Part shown: positions 9,194 to 22,008 of the stretch, piece by piece
Numbering within the stretch: position 1 is the first letter of the stretch
Layout: every line of letters starts with the position of its first letter
Origin: Hypoxylon rubiginosum
Lineage: Eukaryota > Ascomycota > Sordariomycetes > Xylariales > Hypoxylaceae
NCBI GenBank assembly: GCA_902806565.1
Contig: CADCXA010000016.1
Span: forward strand, 434,001-498,000
DNA length: 64,000 nucleotides
Reading direction: 5' to 3'
Notes under the pieces: model-generated
What the model was told of the DNA's origin: nothing
Seen by the model: only the letters and a program-made list of their open reading frames with translations
Databases searched by the model: none
Program-made: the position numbers and the translations under genes

Positions 9194-12100
9194 TGTTTTA
9201 TATATAGGTACGGATGAACCCGGACACCACGTAGCCGGTAACCCGTTTTCTCTGCTCCGTTCCGCCGGTAAAGGGCCGTCTTTCGGAAAATGCACCTACG
9301 AGGGGGGCGACAGTCTTACCTAGATATATTCACTTACTTCCTCCATGCGACGGCGGGAGGCAAAAGACTTACCGACCTAGATATGCAGAACAGGGGGGGG
9401 CAAAGGAAGAACATGCAAGTTCGGGCTGCGACTCTGCGCCTAGTCCCGTGTCACATTGTATGCGATACAAAGGAAAAACGTGAGAGACGATGGTTGTCAC
9501 TTGCAGGAGTGTCCATTTCTTCGCATTCCGTACAAGATAAGGCGCAGCAAATAATAATGCCTGGATATGCCCCCGAGTGGTTAAAAACATCAAAAGGCCG
9601 CCGGGAAAACAATTCGTATTCTTTGTGAAAAATGCGAGATGAATGCAGGTGACGATGACATGACGATAACAGACGATGCTGAAAGCAGCCGGCAGTATGG
9701 GCGGCTAGCTTCTCACTATTTCTACCAGCTTGTCCGCGGAGCTCTCTAAACCTCCCGATCGGACTTGAAAGATACCCCCTTAAGTAAAGACAGGGAGGAG
9801 ACGGGGAAGCATTACAAAGCACATGGCCGCGTACTTGGGCCAGAATTAGTAGCAAACGACTCGACTCGCGAACCGATGTTCTCGGCAAATACCAAGACAC
9901 AATAGGTATCCTTGTAGATTTGGGGTTTAGATATTCAGATCCGTTAGCCGCTTATCGTGTTCGAGACCATTTGCAAGCTCGGGACGGCTCGAATTCGTGG
10001 TCCACAACGACCCAGGATCGTGTTTCGATAGAGATCGAGGAGCCGAGAGCGTGGATGTTCGGCAACGGGTCAAGGATAGTAGCTGAATACCTAAGTAGGT
10101 AGCTGTCGTTAGTCGTAGTAGTTGGTAAGCTTTCTTTAGCTATCGTGCTAATATAGGCGCCATAAAATACCCGGTAATATCTGCAATGGAGCAAACTCAA
10201 GTCTTACAAGTGTCGATCTGGCTGTCTGCCCAGTAGTTACACGCCTTCCTTTATGTCTTGTAATGTGGACGTGAGACTGGTCAGCAAGGTGAGAGGATCT
10301 CAAACCACATGTCAATATCCAATTGCGGCTGGTGAGCTGCGTATTCGTTTTCTGTACGAGGCTACCATCATACAGTACCGTGATATAACTTCAACTGCAA
10401 CGGCCGAATCTCAATGGTACGGCCCGGACAGCACATTTTGATGGCACCGATTAGCCGGAAAAGGGTACGTTACCACTCTGCCATGGTGAAAATCCATATT
10501 TGGTAGTTGGGTTGGTCGCACAAACGATCGCAGATTGGATTTCGCAACCTTATGTACGTTTGCTCCTGTATGGCATGGCACGATGGCGCGATGGCGAGAT
10601 GAGGGCGTCAAGTCAACGTCATCAGCATCGAGTCGGTGTGCAAGGGGAATCAGAAATCGGTCAACCAGCCAGAACTTGGCAAGCCTTGCCCATTCCGTGG
10701 TTCCGTTATGCCCAAGCAAGCCAAGTATGGCAACAGTGCCAAGAATCCCGCGGGAATGGATTGGTTTCTCTCTAAGGCTCTCCAACGAGTCGTTCACTAA
10801 ACCATCCGGCCTCTTAGATCCGCAGGGAGGTTAGCAAACGACAACCCATAAGCAGCCCCAAAACCGCCATCTCGTCGCACGACTCCAAGACCGTGTGTGC
10901 ATTGCTGTCAAGTCGTGGCACCCGACATGTCTCATACAGGGGCGCACACTCGAAGAAAATAGCCGTTGTCGAGTTAGCTATCAAAATCAAAAAAAAGTCA
11001 CCGAGAGAGATCATCAATCTCTACCCCCAAATCCAGCTGGTCAAGCTGCAGGGACCGGCGTGGAATATGGAGAACAGCCACCCGGGAGACTGATCTTTAG
11101 TTGTATTATTACTGATGCAGAATATATCCGGCTGATTGGATTGGTACAGGTGACGTCGAAACCAAAATACTTTAACGTAAAAGCTGGATCATAAGGGGCC
11201 ATTTTCCCCCTCCGTATCAGAGATCAAGATCGAAAAGGGGTTGACAAATAAGATAGGCGGATAATGCTCATAACCACGGATCTCAGCGTGGGGATACGTC
11301 ACACAGACATAGTAGCTACTGCGGGGGTGGAGATTGACATCTGCGGTACAAAACATGGCGTACGTACATATGGGACATGTCACTACATGGCTGAAGTAGT
11401 ACAGAAAGGAGTTGCGCTGTGATTGTCACGGTTCGTACCTTATCAGACATGATGTACGAGGCAGATTAGCATATTCCTCCATTCATGAAATCTCCTCTTG
11501 CTCCTTTAAGGGGTCTAGGGGCTGAGGGGTCTCGCGCGAAATTGCCATGAGAGAAGTGCAAGTCTCACAATGAAGAGAGGAGAGACACTTTTTCATTAGA
11601 AGTACATAGCCTGACGAGTAGACGAGCTGTATGAGAGTCGCCGTCTAAAGCTAATGTAAGCGAGAAGATCAAATTGAGGTGGTACTTCAGGTAAGTAAGT
11701 ATAGATTAAACGATGCTGTTCGCTTATAGGCGCAAGTACATTCTATAGGAATCTTTAAGTTGTCTTTACAGCCTCAGTACATCGAACCAGTGAACACTCT
11801 AAAAAACATCCATATGGCATCACAGATAACAAGTACATGCCTATCCTCTAGGTACCTTAGGAGGTAAGTATATAGACATTTATTGCTTATGAGCTATGTT
11901 GTTAAATGTTCCGAGTTTGCTTGCTCTATCGCAACCAAGATCGATCAAGAAAACCATTATGTAATTATATAAAGACGAAACATCAAACATCAAAGCGTGA
12001 TAGATGTATGTAAGTAATAAGACGTATTGGTACCATAATAATATACTTGTAGCATATATATAGACACTTGTACATACCTACAACTACATACATAATGAAT

Positions 12101-13930
12101 GAGGTGATAAAAGTCTCTAAACTACGTAGGTACATTCAGAGAGCTATTCCGAACCTCACAGCCACATACATAGTACATAGAACAACATTAGTTACTAATT
12201 CTATTCTTTTACTGTTTGCATATATCATCGTATCAGCATCTATTAGCGTACGGCACTTGTGAGATTTGTATCATCCTCGTCTCCCTCTCCCCTGATTGGG
12301 TCCCCCCTCCTGCGACGCTGATGAAATAAGGCTTTTCTAGCCCGCCCGGGGAAATCGACCTACACACCTCAAAGCACTAGGTAAAGCTGCCGATCTTCCT
12401 TCGCACTCATGCGATTTAGAATTCTAGCCCTTTTGGTAGTCTTTTAGTAGCCGAAGACTTGGCGCAATGCGCTTAGGCATAAGTACCTAACATAGCGAAT
12501 GACTAGAGCAGAATGGAACTTTGCTATGCATGCATTCGCGTAAAATTCTCTAGCCGACTATAGTGTCCGAAAGTAACTTTTTCCCCTTGCCTTGCCTTGC
12601 CTCCTTAGCTCTGAAATGGGCCTGAAAGGATACTACTATGTATGTAGAGGGTAGGTAGAGATGAAAGTCGAGACGAAAAACACAAAAAAAAAAAAGGGAC
12701 GTGAAGAATTTAGAAACGATCCATTATACGCGGTTTATGGTCTAGCCCACGTTCCACCCATCTTTTTCTCCTACCAAAGTGTAAACTGAGACACTCTAGA
12801 TTCGGCCCATGCATTCAGGAACCCACCCTTCTCTACTTAGGTAAATTCTGATTTGTTAGTAATATTTTTTTCTTCTTTCCTTTTCCTCTTCCTCGAATTC
12901 GGCCAATTTTTACGACGACCGTCATCCAGTAGTCATGACCAAGAGTCCAAGACGAACAAGACGAACTAACAAGAGTCTGACAGCCCACGGGGGTAAGGGG
13001 GAGGACAGTGGGAGGTAGAAGAGAAACCAATCCGGTCTTTTGCTACCTTTTTGTCCATGTCGTACAGTCGATGCTCGATGCAATGCTAAGGGAGGTAATC
13101 AAGTGCGGTGCCATGGCCTGCATACTGGCTACATATGGGCTTGCATGTTGTCGTACTGTCTGTATGCAGCTACAAATACGTATCACCTTGTGCGCAATTA
13201 ATGTACGTACTACCTACATACATTGTGTGTGTGCTACACGTATGTATACTATCAATGATATGCAAAGAGGTACAGCGTTGTGGAGTACATATAGAGGCAC
13301 ATTATCTAGAATACTTGAGCTTCGTATAAACCAACCAGCATAATTATAAGTATTCCGTGTTAGTTCGGTCCGTTCATGTAGAAGCCCGCTTCCATGGAAG
13401 TTTTAGGTATTGTTCGCATTCCTCATTCCCTGTCTTCCCCACTTCTTCTAGTTCCGGCGCATACTACTATGTACATACAGACATATCAGCATACATATGG
13501 GTACATTTGCAGTGGGACCTAAGAACTAAAGGACGTTTATCTCCTGTACATGCAGTTCATACACACGCAAAATAGGGCACCAAACCCAAAATCTTCAAAG
13601 AAACCCCTGGCTTGCCGAACCTGCTGCTGCATTTATACGTGCATTTTTACTTGCACCTTCACGGCACCTTTCAGACCTTTAGACCTTTAGACCTTCAGCA
13701 CGTTCAGACATTTGCATATTGGCGCAGCTACATGTGCGTCCCGGGCAGAACTCGAACATACTTGGCAGGGCTAAAGACGACCTAAGATACTAGACGCAAT
13801 AAAGTTCCTTGCCATTGACGAGAATGAATAGGATGCGAGGTCTATGTACCTGTATCTGAAGTATCTGAAGTTGCCCTCGACGTGGTAAATCCAAGTCAAA
13901 GAGGTAAAAAAAAAGCACACCAAACCCGTT

Positions 13931-13965
13931 CGCATGTCGCATGTCGCATGTCGCATATCGCATGT
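13931..13965 (+). repeat. Tandem repeat, 5 x 7 bp (CGCATGT)
   Basis: Five consecutive 7-bp units read CGCATGT, with one variant (CGCATAT) in fourth place. It lies in gene-free sequence. Confidence 0.9.
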
Positions 13966-14197
13966 CACTAAGTATGTCACCAAGTAAGTCATCAAGTAAA
14001 AATGCAGATAACAAGAACTAATTATAATAAAAAAATCTTGGCCAGGTCCAGTTACCAATTTCCACCTTATTATTCACCATCATTCGCCATTATTCGCCAT
14101 CTAGGTTAGGTACCTACATATTTATGTACTCCATGTACATACCTCAGATGGAACATTGAAACGCCTCCACATTTGTTTTGTCCCATCTCTTCCTTAG

Positions 14198-14352
14198 CAG
14201 TGGTCCCCAGTGGTCCCCAGTGGTCCCAAGTTCAGAGATCTCCAGTCACCAGTCACCAGTCACGAGCAGTCTGCCAGTCCAGTTCTCCCTCCGCCCTCCG
14301 CTCTCCAGCCCTCCAGCCCTCCCAGGAAAATAATAATAATAATAATAATAAA
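14198..14352 (+). repeat. Cluster of short tandem repeats upstream of the Reg1-like gene
   Basis: Within 155 bp there are nearly three units of TGGTCCCCAG (14201-14227), three of CAGTCAC (14243-14263), a CTCCAGCC-type repeat near 14311-14322, and about eight AAT units (14329-14352). The clustering suggests replication slippage in the promoter or leader of the gene at 15120. Confidence 0.85.
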
Positions 14353-14560
14353 CCCACGACTTGCCAGGTCGAGTCATCCATGCCCTTACCTATGCCGCTC
14401 ACCACCGGCCTCGCTTTCTGACTGGCTGGCCCTGTCGACTATCAACCCCTCAATCCTCCTTCTAGGAGAAGATCCTTGCAACCTTCCGATCTCCCGGAAT
14501 TCGCACTTGTACTTGCTAGGTACTCTAGGTACTGTACTAGGGCAACTTACTGTACTAACC

Positions 14561-14585
14561 TAGCCATAGCCATAGCCATAGCCAT
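14561..14585 (+). repeat. Tandem repeat, 4 x 6 bp (TAGCCA)
   Basis: Four units of TAGCCA occur in a row, about 540 bp before the start of the Reg1-like gene. Confidence 0.85.
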
Positions 14586-15119
14586 TTTGCCGCGGGCTCT
14601 TTTCCATCTTTAATACCATGAATAACCAGACCATGTTTTCTTAAGCCTCTTTTTCTACATAGTAGACAAATTCCCTCCCACACCACATTATACAAGTCAC
14701 CGTTCCCAGTATACGAATTCTTACCCGTACCGTTAACCGTACCGACGACAATCCCACCACCCTCCCCTACCTGTAGCCAGTTTATATTCTTCCCACGCTC
14801 ACAATTTCGACGCGTCGTGGCAAGAAAGCAAAAATCTTTCCAATCTCGGCATTACCGAAACAAGTGTCCCGGCTGTGCACTACCTTTTAACTAGTCACGT
14901 CATCCGGAAATCCCCCAGCCAGACCAAAGGGCAATTAAGGGGTTATCTCAGAACCATTGACAACTTGAGTCGAACTTGGTTCCTGAAGTCATTTATTGTT
15001 TTTGTCTTGGGCGATGATACCGTGCCCCATGAAGGCCGGCGCCAGACCTACCTCGGAGTTGTAAACGTCGGAGGATTTGGGTTCGTCTCGTGTTAGAGGG
15101 AGGATAATAGTATCACGAG

Positions 15120-16945
15120 ATGGCCGTGGTTCTTGCTTCAGAGGACACTGACTTCTTTTCCTCATCCGCTTTAAGGAGATCTCACTCCCAGTCGAAATTC
15201 ATGTCAAACCCGACCCAGAGCTTCCACGCCTCGGCTTCAGCGTCTAGGATAAGCGAAGCCTACCACGAATCTTTTCAAGATGCCTACCACCATAAATCTA
15301 CTCACCTAGTGCCCAATCCCAGCCCGTCTTCTGCTCCCTCTTCTCCTCGCACGCTGCAGGCCGAATCCGCTGATCCGTCCTATTCCTCCACGCCGGCTAC
15401 CAACTTATCTTTAGACGGCCAGTGCGAAGACGATATTCGCATCCATTCCGAAGACCAAGTCATTGTCCCGGAATTCGACCACAATCCGTACTTCGGGCCG
15501 CTTGAGGATTTAGAACCTCCTCTGAGTCCTCGAACAGGGGACTCTTATACCGTATCTCCGACCGACCAGGATACGTCAGCAACTACATCGCGCCCAGAGT
15601 CTCCGGAAACCTTTGAACGTGCCGAAGATGATACCGCCGTCGCGCGGCATCCTACCCAACATGTCGATTACCTATCACACGAGTGGAGGGAAGAAGACAT
15701 TTGGTCGTCATGGCGATATATAGTGTCTAAGAGAGGTGAATACATTAACGGGCCACGGCTTGAAAATGCGTCTTGGAGGACATGGATGAAAGCCAAATAC
15801 AAGCTAAAAACGGTAACTCCTGAGACTTTAAACTGGTACGTTTCCACGTAGACCTTACATCCCCAAAATTTAACCTAGTTCTCAGGCTTAAGGATTGCGA
15901 CGTAACCTGGTTATATGGGCCGCTACAGACTCGTCAAGGGGAGCTGTTTTCCAATGGTACACAGGAGAGCTCAACCCTTTCGAGGTGCGACTCGTTTGTC
16001 AACAAGAAACCCATTCTCAAAAAGAGGAGCATGTCGGAAATTATGCTACAGCGGTCACTTTCCTCCTCTTCTCTATTAAAGCAAGCTACGGCTGCAGTCC
16101 AGGCTCAGCAGAAGGAGCTCGGTGTTCGCGTAGGTCGGCCGATATTACACCGTGCCGCTACGGATTATGTCACTTTTCCCTTCTCGTCTAGAAAAAGGAG
16201 CCATGAGAACACGAGCATTGCACCTTCAACTTCCTCATCCGGCATCGTTTCCCCTTCTTCGGAACGGAAGCATATTCACTTCGACGAGCAGGTGCAGCAA
16301 TGCATCGCAGTTGATGTCAAGGGCGAAGACGAAGAGGAAGATGAGGTAGACCACACTCGTTGGAGATATAACGAGGACAGCGACTCGGATGACGGTGCAA
16401 TAATGATGAAGAAGACAAAGACTTCAAAGAAGCCCGTCATCCTGCGCAGACGGTCCCCGGTGAACACGCCCAGCGAAAGTAAGACAATCGCGATGTTACC
16501 TTCGACGACATTAAAATACAGGGAAGACTCGCCGAATCCAGAAACAGCAATGAAGCACAGTACTGGTAGCCTGAGGAGCCCGCTCCTATCACCCTCCCCC
16601 TCTCAAGAAACGTTAAAGCCGTCCAAAACGTCGAGCGCTTTCTTCATGGGCGACGACGACGACGACGAAGAAGATGAAGACGACGATGAGACCAGTTTAA
16701 CTCCGCAATCTAGTCCGGTAGATGCTATATCGCACTTCAGGCAGGCGAACTCGCAACGTTCAACGCCTTCGAATCATGGTAACGCTGAACCTGCCGGAAT
16801 GCGTCGAACAGAGAGTGGTATGTTCATGCCCTTTGAAGACGGCGAAATACAACCTAATGATGGAATTATTGGTCGAGTAATAGACACGGTCAACACTGCA
16901 CGAGACATTGCACACGTAATATGGAACGTTGGGTGGAGAAGGTGA
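15120..16945 (+). CDS. reg1: Reg1-like protein phosphatase 1 regulatory subunit (glucose repression)
   Basis: Reg1 directs the type 1 phosphatase Glc7 to the Snf1 kinase and other targets, keeping glucose repression on. Two exons are supported, 15120-15835 and 15886-16945, giving 591 residues. The 50-nt intron begins GTACGT and ends CTCAG; joining gives TPETLNW-LKDCDVTWLYGPL. Residues about 197-255 form the AreA-type GATA-like domain (PF08550, formerly DUF1752), with DIWSSWRYIVSKRGEYINGP and LENASWRTW. The PP1-docking RVxF-type motif is KHIHFDEQ at about 367-374, the counterpart of the yeast RHIHF motif. The rest is Ser/Pro rich with an acidic run (DDDDDEEDEDDDE) at about 495-508 and many potential phosphosites. 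The C-terminus ends in an amphipathic NTARDIAHVIWNVGWRR. The role in catabolite repression is inferred from the family. The gene is convergent with cyt-4. Confidence 0.85.
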
Positions 16946-18850
16946 AGAGAGGGCACCTTCTCTACGGTTATATCTACAATCTACCGGATCCGTGGTAGTG
17001 GTAGATCGACGGACGCGCTACGATATGAGAAAACACAGATGATGGTCGGCTCGGTTCAGCAAACGAAGCGAGCAAGATTGGATCCCGAGGACGATGAATT
17101 GGACGAAAAGTCGACCTGCCAACTTATCAACCCGACCTGATGGTTCTCAACTGCATAGTATCCGGCGTCCAGCAAAATGATGACTAATGCGCTAATGTCT
17201 TTTTTTATCAAAATAAATCACTTTCAAGTCAGATTACCCGGGCCTTTTTGGGGACTGGAGCATGGGAGAGGCAACTACACGGAATGGAATCACGGCACAT
17301 ACGAGGGTGATATCCTCCGGCGATCTTACAAGGCGTTATATATACGGTTCTTATTGTCGGTACTACCGTGTGGGCGGGCTAGGGTCCGGCGGGGTCAATG
17401 TATAGAAGAGGGAAAAGCAATATTATGGAAATGCTTTTACAAGGACGCTTCTGATACCTCTCACCTATGAGGACCGCCTGGTGGTCTACGAGGTATTATC
17501 ATAGTCGGGAAACGTCTAGTCCGATTGGACACGCAGCATCACGGGAAAATAGGTGGATGGCATTGCGGACCTGCGTGTTCTTCTGGAGCTGCGTTTTTTC
17601 CGACGTTTCGCACCGAAAGGACAAATGGGTAGTTGTGTGTCAAGATTCGGCCTACCCTTGCTGTCATGACTATAATATAAAGCTCAGCAGGTCCCATAGA
17701 TAGATTTGCCCGAGAATACGGGGTGAGGCAATAGGCAGGCAAGCTGAGTACTTACTAGCCGCAATACAATACAATACGATACAACAGAAGAGATAGGGTT
17801 CTTGGGGGGTTTTGCTCACGGCACTATACGGACGTAAAGTGGTGATGTGATTACTATGCTGGGTGTTCCAATGAGGAATCCCGTCGCATGGACTTTGAAT
17901 TGAAAAGCCTGCCGGATTGGCCAACGGCAATCGTCGACTTAAGGTAGCAAATGGCGAACCCAAGCCCCCCCACGGGGTCTTGATCTTTTTTGCGCTTGAC
18001 CCCGTGCGCCTCCCCCCCCCCTTCTTTTTCCGCAGGCGAGGGCTTGTAAGGAATTAGGAGGTATAAGTCCGCCTCCCTTTTCTTTTTTTCTTGTCTTTTT
18101 TCGTTCTAGACTGGTCCGCACGAGCGGTTTGTGGGTTTATTAGATTATGCTGAGTAGGTCGTAACAGATATGTATGATATGATATTATGGTAACAATGTC
18201 GTCGCATCCAGAATTCCGTAAGCAAATCACCAATACCTCCTTACAGCAGGTACGGGGGCTAATCACTTCGTTTTTTACCTTCTCTTCTCTTACCTCTTTT
18301 TTTCTGCGACGGCACGGCATGTAACAGTAGCAGATTTACTACCCCAACTTATGCAGGACAGTATGTGCGGTTGTGTGTGCCTTTGTGTGTGGGCTTTTTC
18401 GGATTATGTACATAAGCACGTCTCGCCCTCGGTACCGCCTCCGGTTGGGTCACCCCCTTGGGTCGAAGGCGAATAAGTAGCAATTGATGACTTTGTAGAA
18501 AAAAAAAAACTTTTACTGACCCTGTGACCATACAGAACGCGACGTTAACCCATGCCCTTGTATTTAGAACCTCGCGTCAATACAGGTTGATATTGCCTCT
18601 TATCACCAAGGGAAATGGCTGGTGTAAGTAGCTAGCTACTGTACAGTATCTACTTATAAAATTCTTAATAGGGCGACATTTAGCGATCATGAGAAATGCA
18701 AAGAGGAAAAGGGGGGAAGAAGTATACGCAGTAGATCTATTAATTCCAACTAGATGTTTTTTTTTTAGGTATACATGATAATGTACATTCAAAGGGTTTA
18801 CATCTCATCGTACACTTCTCGCCGCACAAGCTCGATTGACATTCGCCAGG
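16946..18850. other. Convergent spacer between the Reg1-like gene and cyt-4
   Basis: Both neighbours end into this 1.9 kb spacer, which should hold both 3' untranslated regions. It contains an ATACA-rich stretch near 17762-17783, a ten-C run at 18012-18021, and T and A homopolymers near 18495 and 18760. I see no coding region, tRNA or element ends. Confidence 0.55.
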
Positions 18851-21800
18851 TTAAACTTGCAGCACTTCTGCGTCGCTACCTTTCGGAGTAATAGGCATTT
18901 CACCGCCCGTCTTCTCGAGTATTCCGACGGCTTCCACGAAGACTTGGTTGGCATGGACGTTGACGTTTTTCAGCTTGACCTCGTACACGTCGCCGACACG
19001 CACGTCGGCCATCTTGAGGACGTCGTTCAGCGCCTCGGGGCGCAGGAGCGCAGCGCGCTCGAACCAGTCTAGCCGTCCTAGGACGGTCCGCCGGCCGTGC
19101 ACGTGCACGACATGGAAGCGAAATGTCTCGGGGAGAGAAGCCTCGCCAAATCGCCACGCTCTTACTAGCGCCTGAAGAATCCACTGGTCTCCGCCATCCC
19201 CGCTGGTCAGCGCGCGAGCCTGCTTCTCGCGCACCCGGATCATGGGCAGCATGCGGTCTAGCTGCTCGCGGCTGAAGGGCAAGAACGAATCATCCTTGTT
19301 ACCGACCAGGCTCGCCGAACGCCGGTGCTCTTCCGCGAGGGCAGCCTGGATCTGCCAGTGGACAATCAGGTCCGAGAAACGACGCAATGGCGAGGTTGCC
19401 TTAGTATACATGTCGACACCTAGAGTGAAGTGTGGACCAGCTGCGGTAGTGATCTCGTCGCTGCCAATAAGGGCCCGGAGATGGCGCCACTGATTATCGT
19501 CTGGCCGGATGCCAGCTTTTAGGAGAGGGTAAAATACATCGCGTGTGTACTGCTGGATAAGAGCGGCGTTCTTGATAGCCTGAGGCTGCGAGCGGAAGGG
19601 AATCGGGATTCCACGATCGTGGCACCATCGAGCAGCGATCTCACCTGCTAATCGCATGGCATTCTCGACCAAATCAGTACCAGAACGTTGGGCATACCCG
19701 ATACGAATTGAAGGATCTCCAGTCACGAATCCAGACTTGCTCGTATCCTCCTGTGGAAGATGGTCAAAGTAGGCTTGAACTTCGGGACGTGGCTGAAAAA
19801 AAGGAGTGGCCCCTCTGCTGAGCCGATGGGCTTGGATAGCCCTTCCCAATTGCGAAAGTAGAGCTAGTTCTTTCTTTTGGTCACTGTTCAAATCCCTGGG
19901 CCGAGTCATCGATCTGTTGGCTGGCTTCGCCTTTGGAATCGGACCCATGCTCACCTCCCCTTCTCCTACAATAGGATCCCCCCGACGATCGTCTATTGCC
20001 GAAGCAACATCCTCGCTAGTCATGTATACAACATCCTTCAGAATGCCACGGGTAACCTTGTGCTTTAGAACACTGCCATCATTATCTACCAGCGCACTGA
20101 AGGTCAGGCAAGGACGATCTGGAGCAAGAGAAAACCTGTCTTGGCTAATACTGGTGGGTAGCATGCGTTCAAAGTGACCAGGTAGGTATATCGTCTCTGG
20201 AACTAGTTCAGCATACTTGGCAACTGGACTCTCGGCTTGAATGGAAGAAGCCGGGTCCGCTACGTGGACGTGAATCCAGTGTTGGTCAGGATTAGTAGTC
20301 CGCTCGAGTGACACAGCATCGTCGATATCCATAGTAGCTTCGGAATCGATGCAGTAAGCAGTAAAGCCCTCCCAAGCTCTCCTCGCCGGGGTTTGGATAT
20401 CCCTTTTTAAATGGCGTTCGAGATTGCCATAGTAAGGTCGAACATAACCTCCCCCAGGCTTGATATCGACGCCGGGAAAGCGTATGCTGTATCGAGCAGG
20501 GATTTCCCACGATGGTATCCAACCTACTTCTTGCAAAAATGACCAACCTGTTGATGCTGAAAGGATTTCTGCGTCTTGGTATCTATCAAGGGCTCGTAAG
20601 ATAGCGGAACCAAGACATTGAAGTCTCGAGTAACTTGGAAACTTCTGGTAACTAGCCCATAACTCGATAAACTTCAAGATCTCCAGCTCAGTAGGGGACC
20701 ATTTGTGCGCAACTGGCCTTGCCCTTGACTTTGATGGTCCAATGATGCTAGTTCTTGTCCACTCGCGGCTTTTGCGACTCTGGTCGATTAACCTTTGTGC
20801 ATTCCGGATGAAGTCTTGCATCGGAGACGGCTCGCCCTTCTGGCCGCTGAGCAGCCATGTCTCCCTTTCCAAATGCTCTCGCACTAGACTCTCTGCTCTC
20901 TGCACGATACGAACCTCGGACAGCGGGCTGACTTCAAATAGATATGATCTTTTGTGGCCAGTCTGCCTGAGCGGCCGGAAGAAAACCTCGTCATACAACA
21001 GAGCCCTGTGCACGGCATACAAAGCTTGCGGATCAAACTTTTCACCCTTCTGATAAGATTGAGGAAGTAGCAATTCGGCGATCTCGTGAAGGGTGAGATA
21101 TCGATGCTTCACCGGATCGCCGATAAAGGCGCTGGAAGCATCCAAGGTGCCGGCATTTGCCTGGTAGACTGCCTCGGCTTCTTGAGCAAATTGCAACATC
21201 TTGCGCAGTAGCCGGGCTCCTGATGATCTTGAGGGGTTATGGCCGAGGTCCTGGAGGATATTAAGGGTATCCAACGGCGCTGCGCTGGATGGTAGTTCGC
21301 TGATGACAGGCTCGAGTTCTGCTGGCTGGACGAATTTATGGACAACGAAAAGCGTCTTAACACCGAGACCTGAGAACCACTTGCCGCTACTCGTGTAATA
21401 ATGATCGTAGCCGTTGAAACGGCCTAGGCAAATCGCCAACAGCGGTCGTCGCGAGCCTTCAGAACTACAGATATTGAGTTAATTTCGATGCAGGTAGTAG
21501 AAAGGTAGAGTCGGACGTACCTCAACTCGACCATGTCTCCAGGGTTTAGATTAGCATCTTCGGAGCGGAGGTCACCAAGTTCATCTCCATCAAATAGTGG
21601 CGAGGCAATGTCAGGGTCGACCATGGTCACATTCTGCGGCCGAGTAAAGCTATTGGACAGCTCGCCTATATTGGCAGCATCATTCAGAATGGCCTTTATT
21701 TCATCTGGGTGCTCTTCATCCCATATCCGCAGACGTTGTCGGATAGGAAGCTTTTTTCTCCTTCTTTCTTCTTCTGCATTCTTGCCACTTGATGCAGGAT

Positions 21801-22008
21801 GCTGCACCGTGGCTAGATTCTATGATAGCACATTAGACAATAATTCGTAGGGCAATTGACGAGAGAAGTCGTTACATACTCTTCTCCCAAAGGAACGATG
21901 GGTCCTTGGTAACAGACTCGCATCCAGCCTAGAGGTAGCTCCATTGGATGTAATCCCTCGGGAGGCACATCTCCAGCATACGTGAGATTTACTTGACACC
22001 TTGAACAT
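18851..22008 (-). CDS. cyt-4: Mitochondrial RNase II-family exoribonuclease, CYT-4/Dss1
   Basis: This is the 3'-5' exoribonuclease of the mitochondrial degradosome (Dss1 in yeast, CYT-4 in Neurospora), which works with the Suv3 helicase in RNA turnover and intron and end processing. Three exons are supported: 22008-21880, 21819-21521 and 21464-18851, giving 1013 residues, close to the size I recall for CYT-4. Donors are GTATGT and GTACGT; acceptors are CATAG and TGTAG. Exon 1 encodes a typical Pezizomycotina mitochondrial presequence, MFKVSSKSHVCWRCASR, with later R-rich residues. The RNB catalytic domain has the Asp cluster CIDSEATMDIDDAVSLE at about residues 512-528, then HVHVADPASSI and the C-terminal blocks GYAQRSGTDLVENAM and TKATSPLRRFSDLIVHWQ. 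An alternative frame through exon 1 is also open, but only this one joins in phase at a GTATGT donor and gives a targeting sequence. Identity is strong. Confidence 0.93.

Larger units (their letters stand above)
8225..15119. other. 6.9 kb region with no supported gene
   Basis: This is the longest stretch without a supported gene. Open frames of 60-180 codons occur on both strands (for example 8602-9144 and 9451-9900 on the minus strand), but they lack family resemblance, coding-like composition and plausible splicing. The left part (to about 11.4 kb) has near-genic composition. The right part (11.4-15 kb) is AT-richer, with many TACATA, GTACATAC and TAGGTA words and short tandem repeats. The last kilobase is pyrimidine-rich and probably includes the promoter and a long leader of the gene at 15120. 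I found no terminal inverted repeats, transposase motifs, tRNA or 5S rRNA. It could be an eroded element, a large regulatory region or a site of noncoding RNA. Confidence 0.5.

Noticed and set aside
9451..9900. 149-codon minus-strand frame in the gene-free region
   Set aside because: No family resemblance, unusually high Cys/Arg/Ser content and no support from neighbouring signals.
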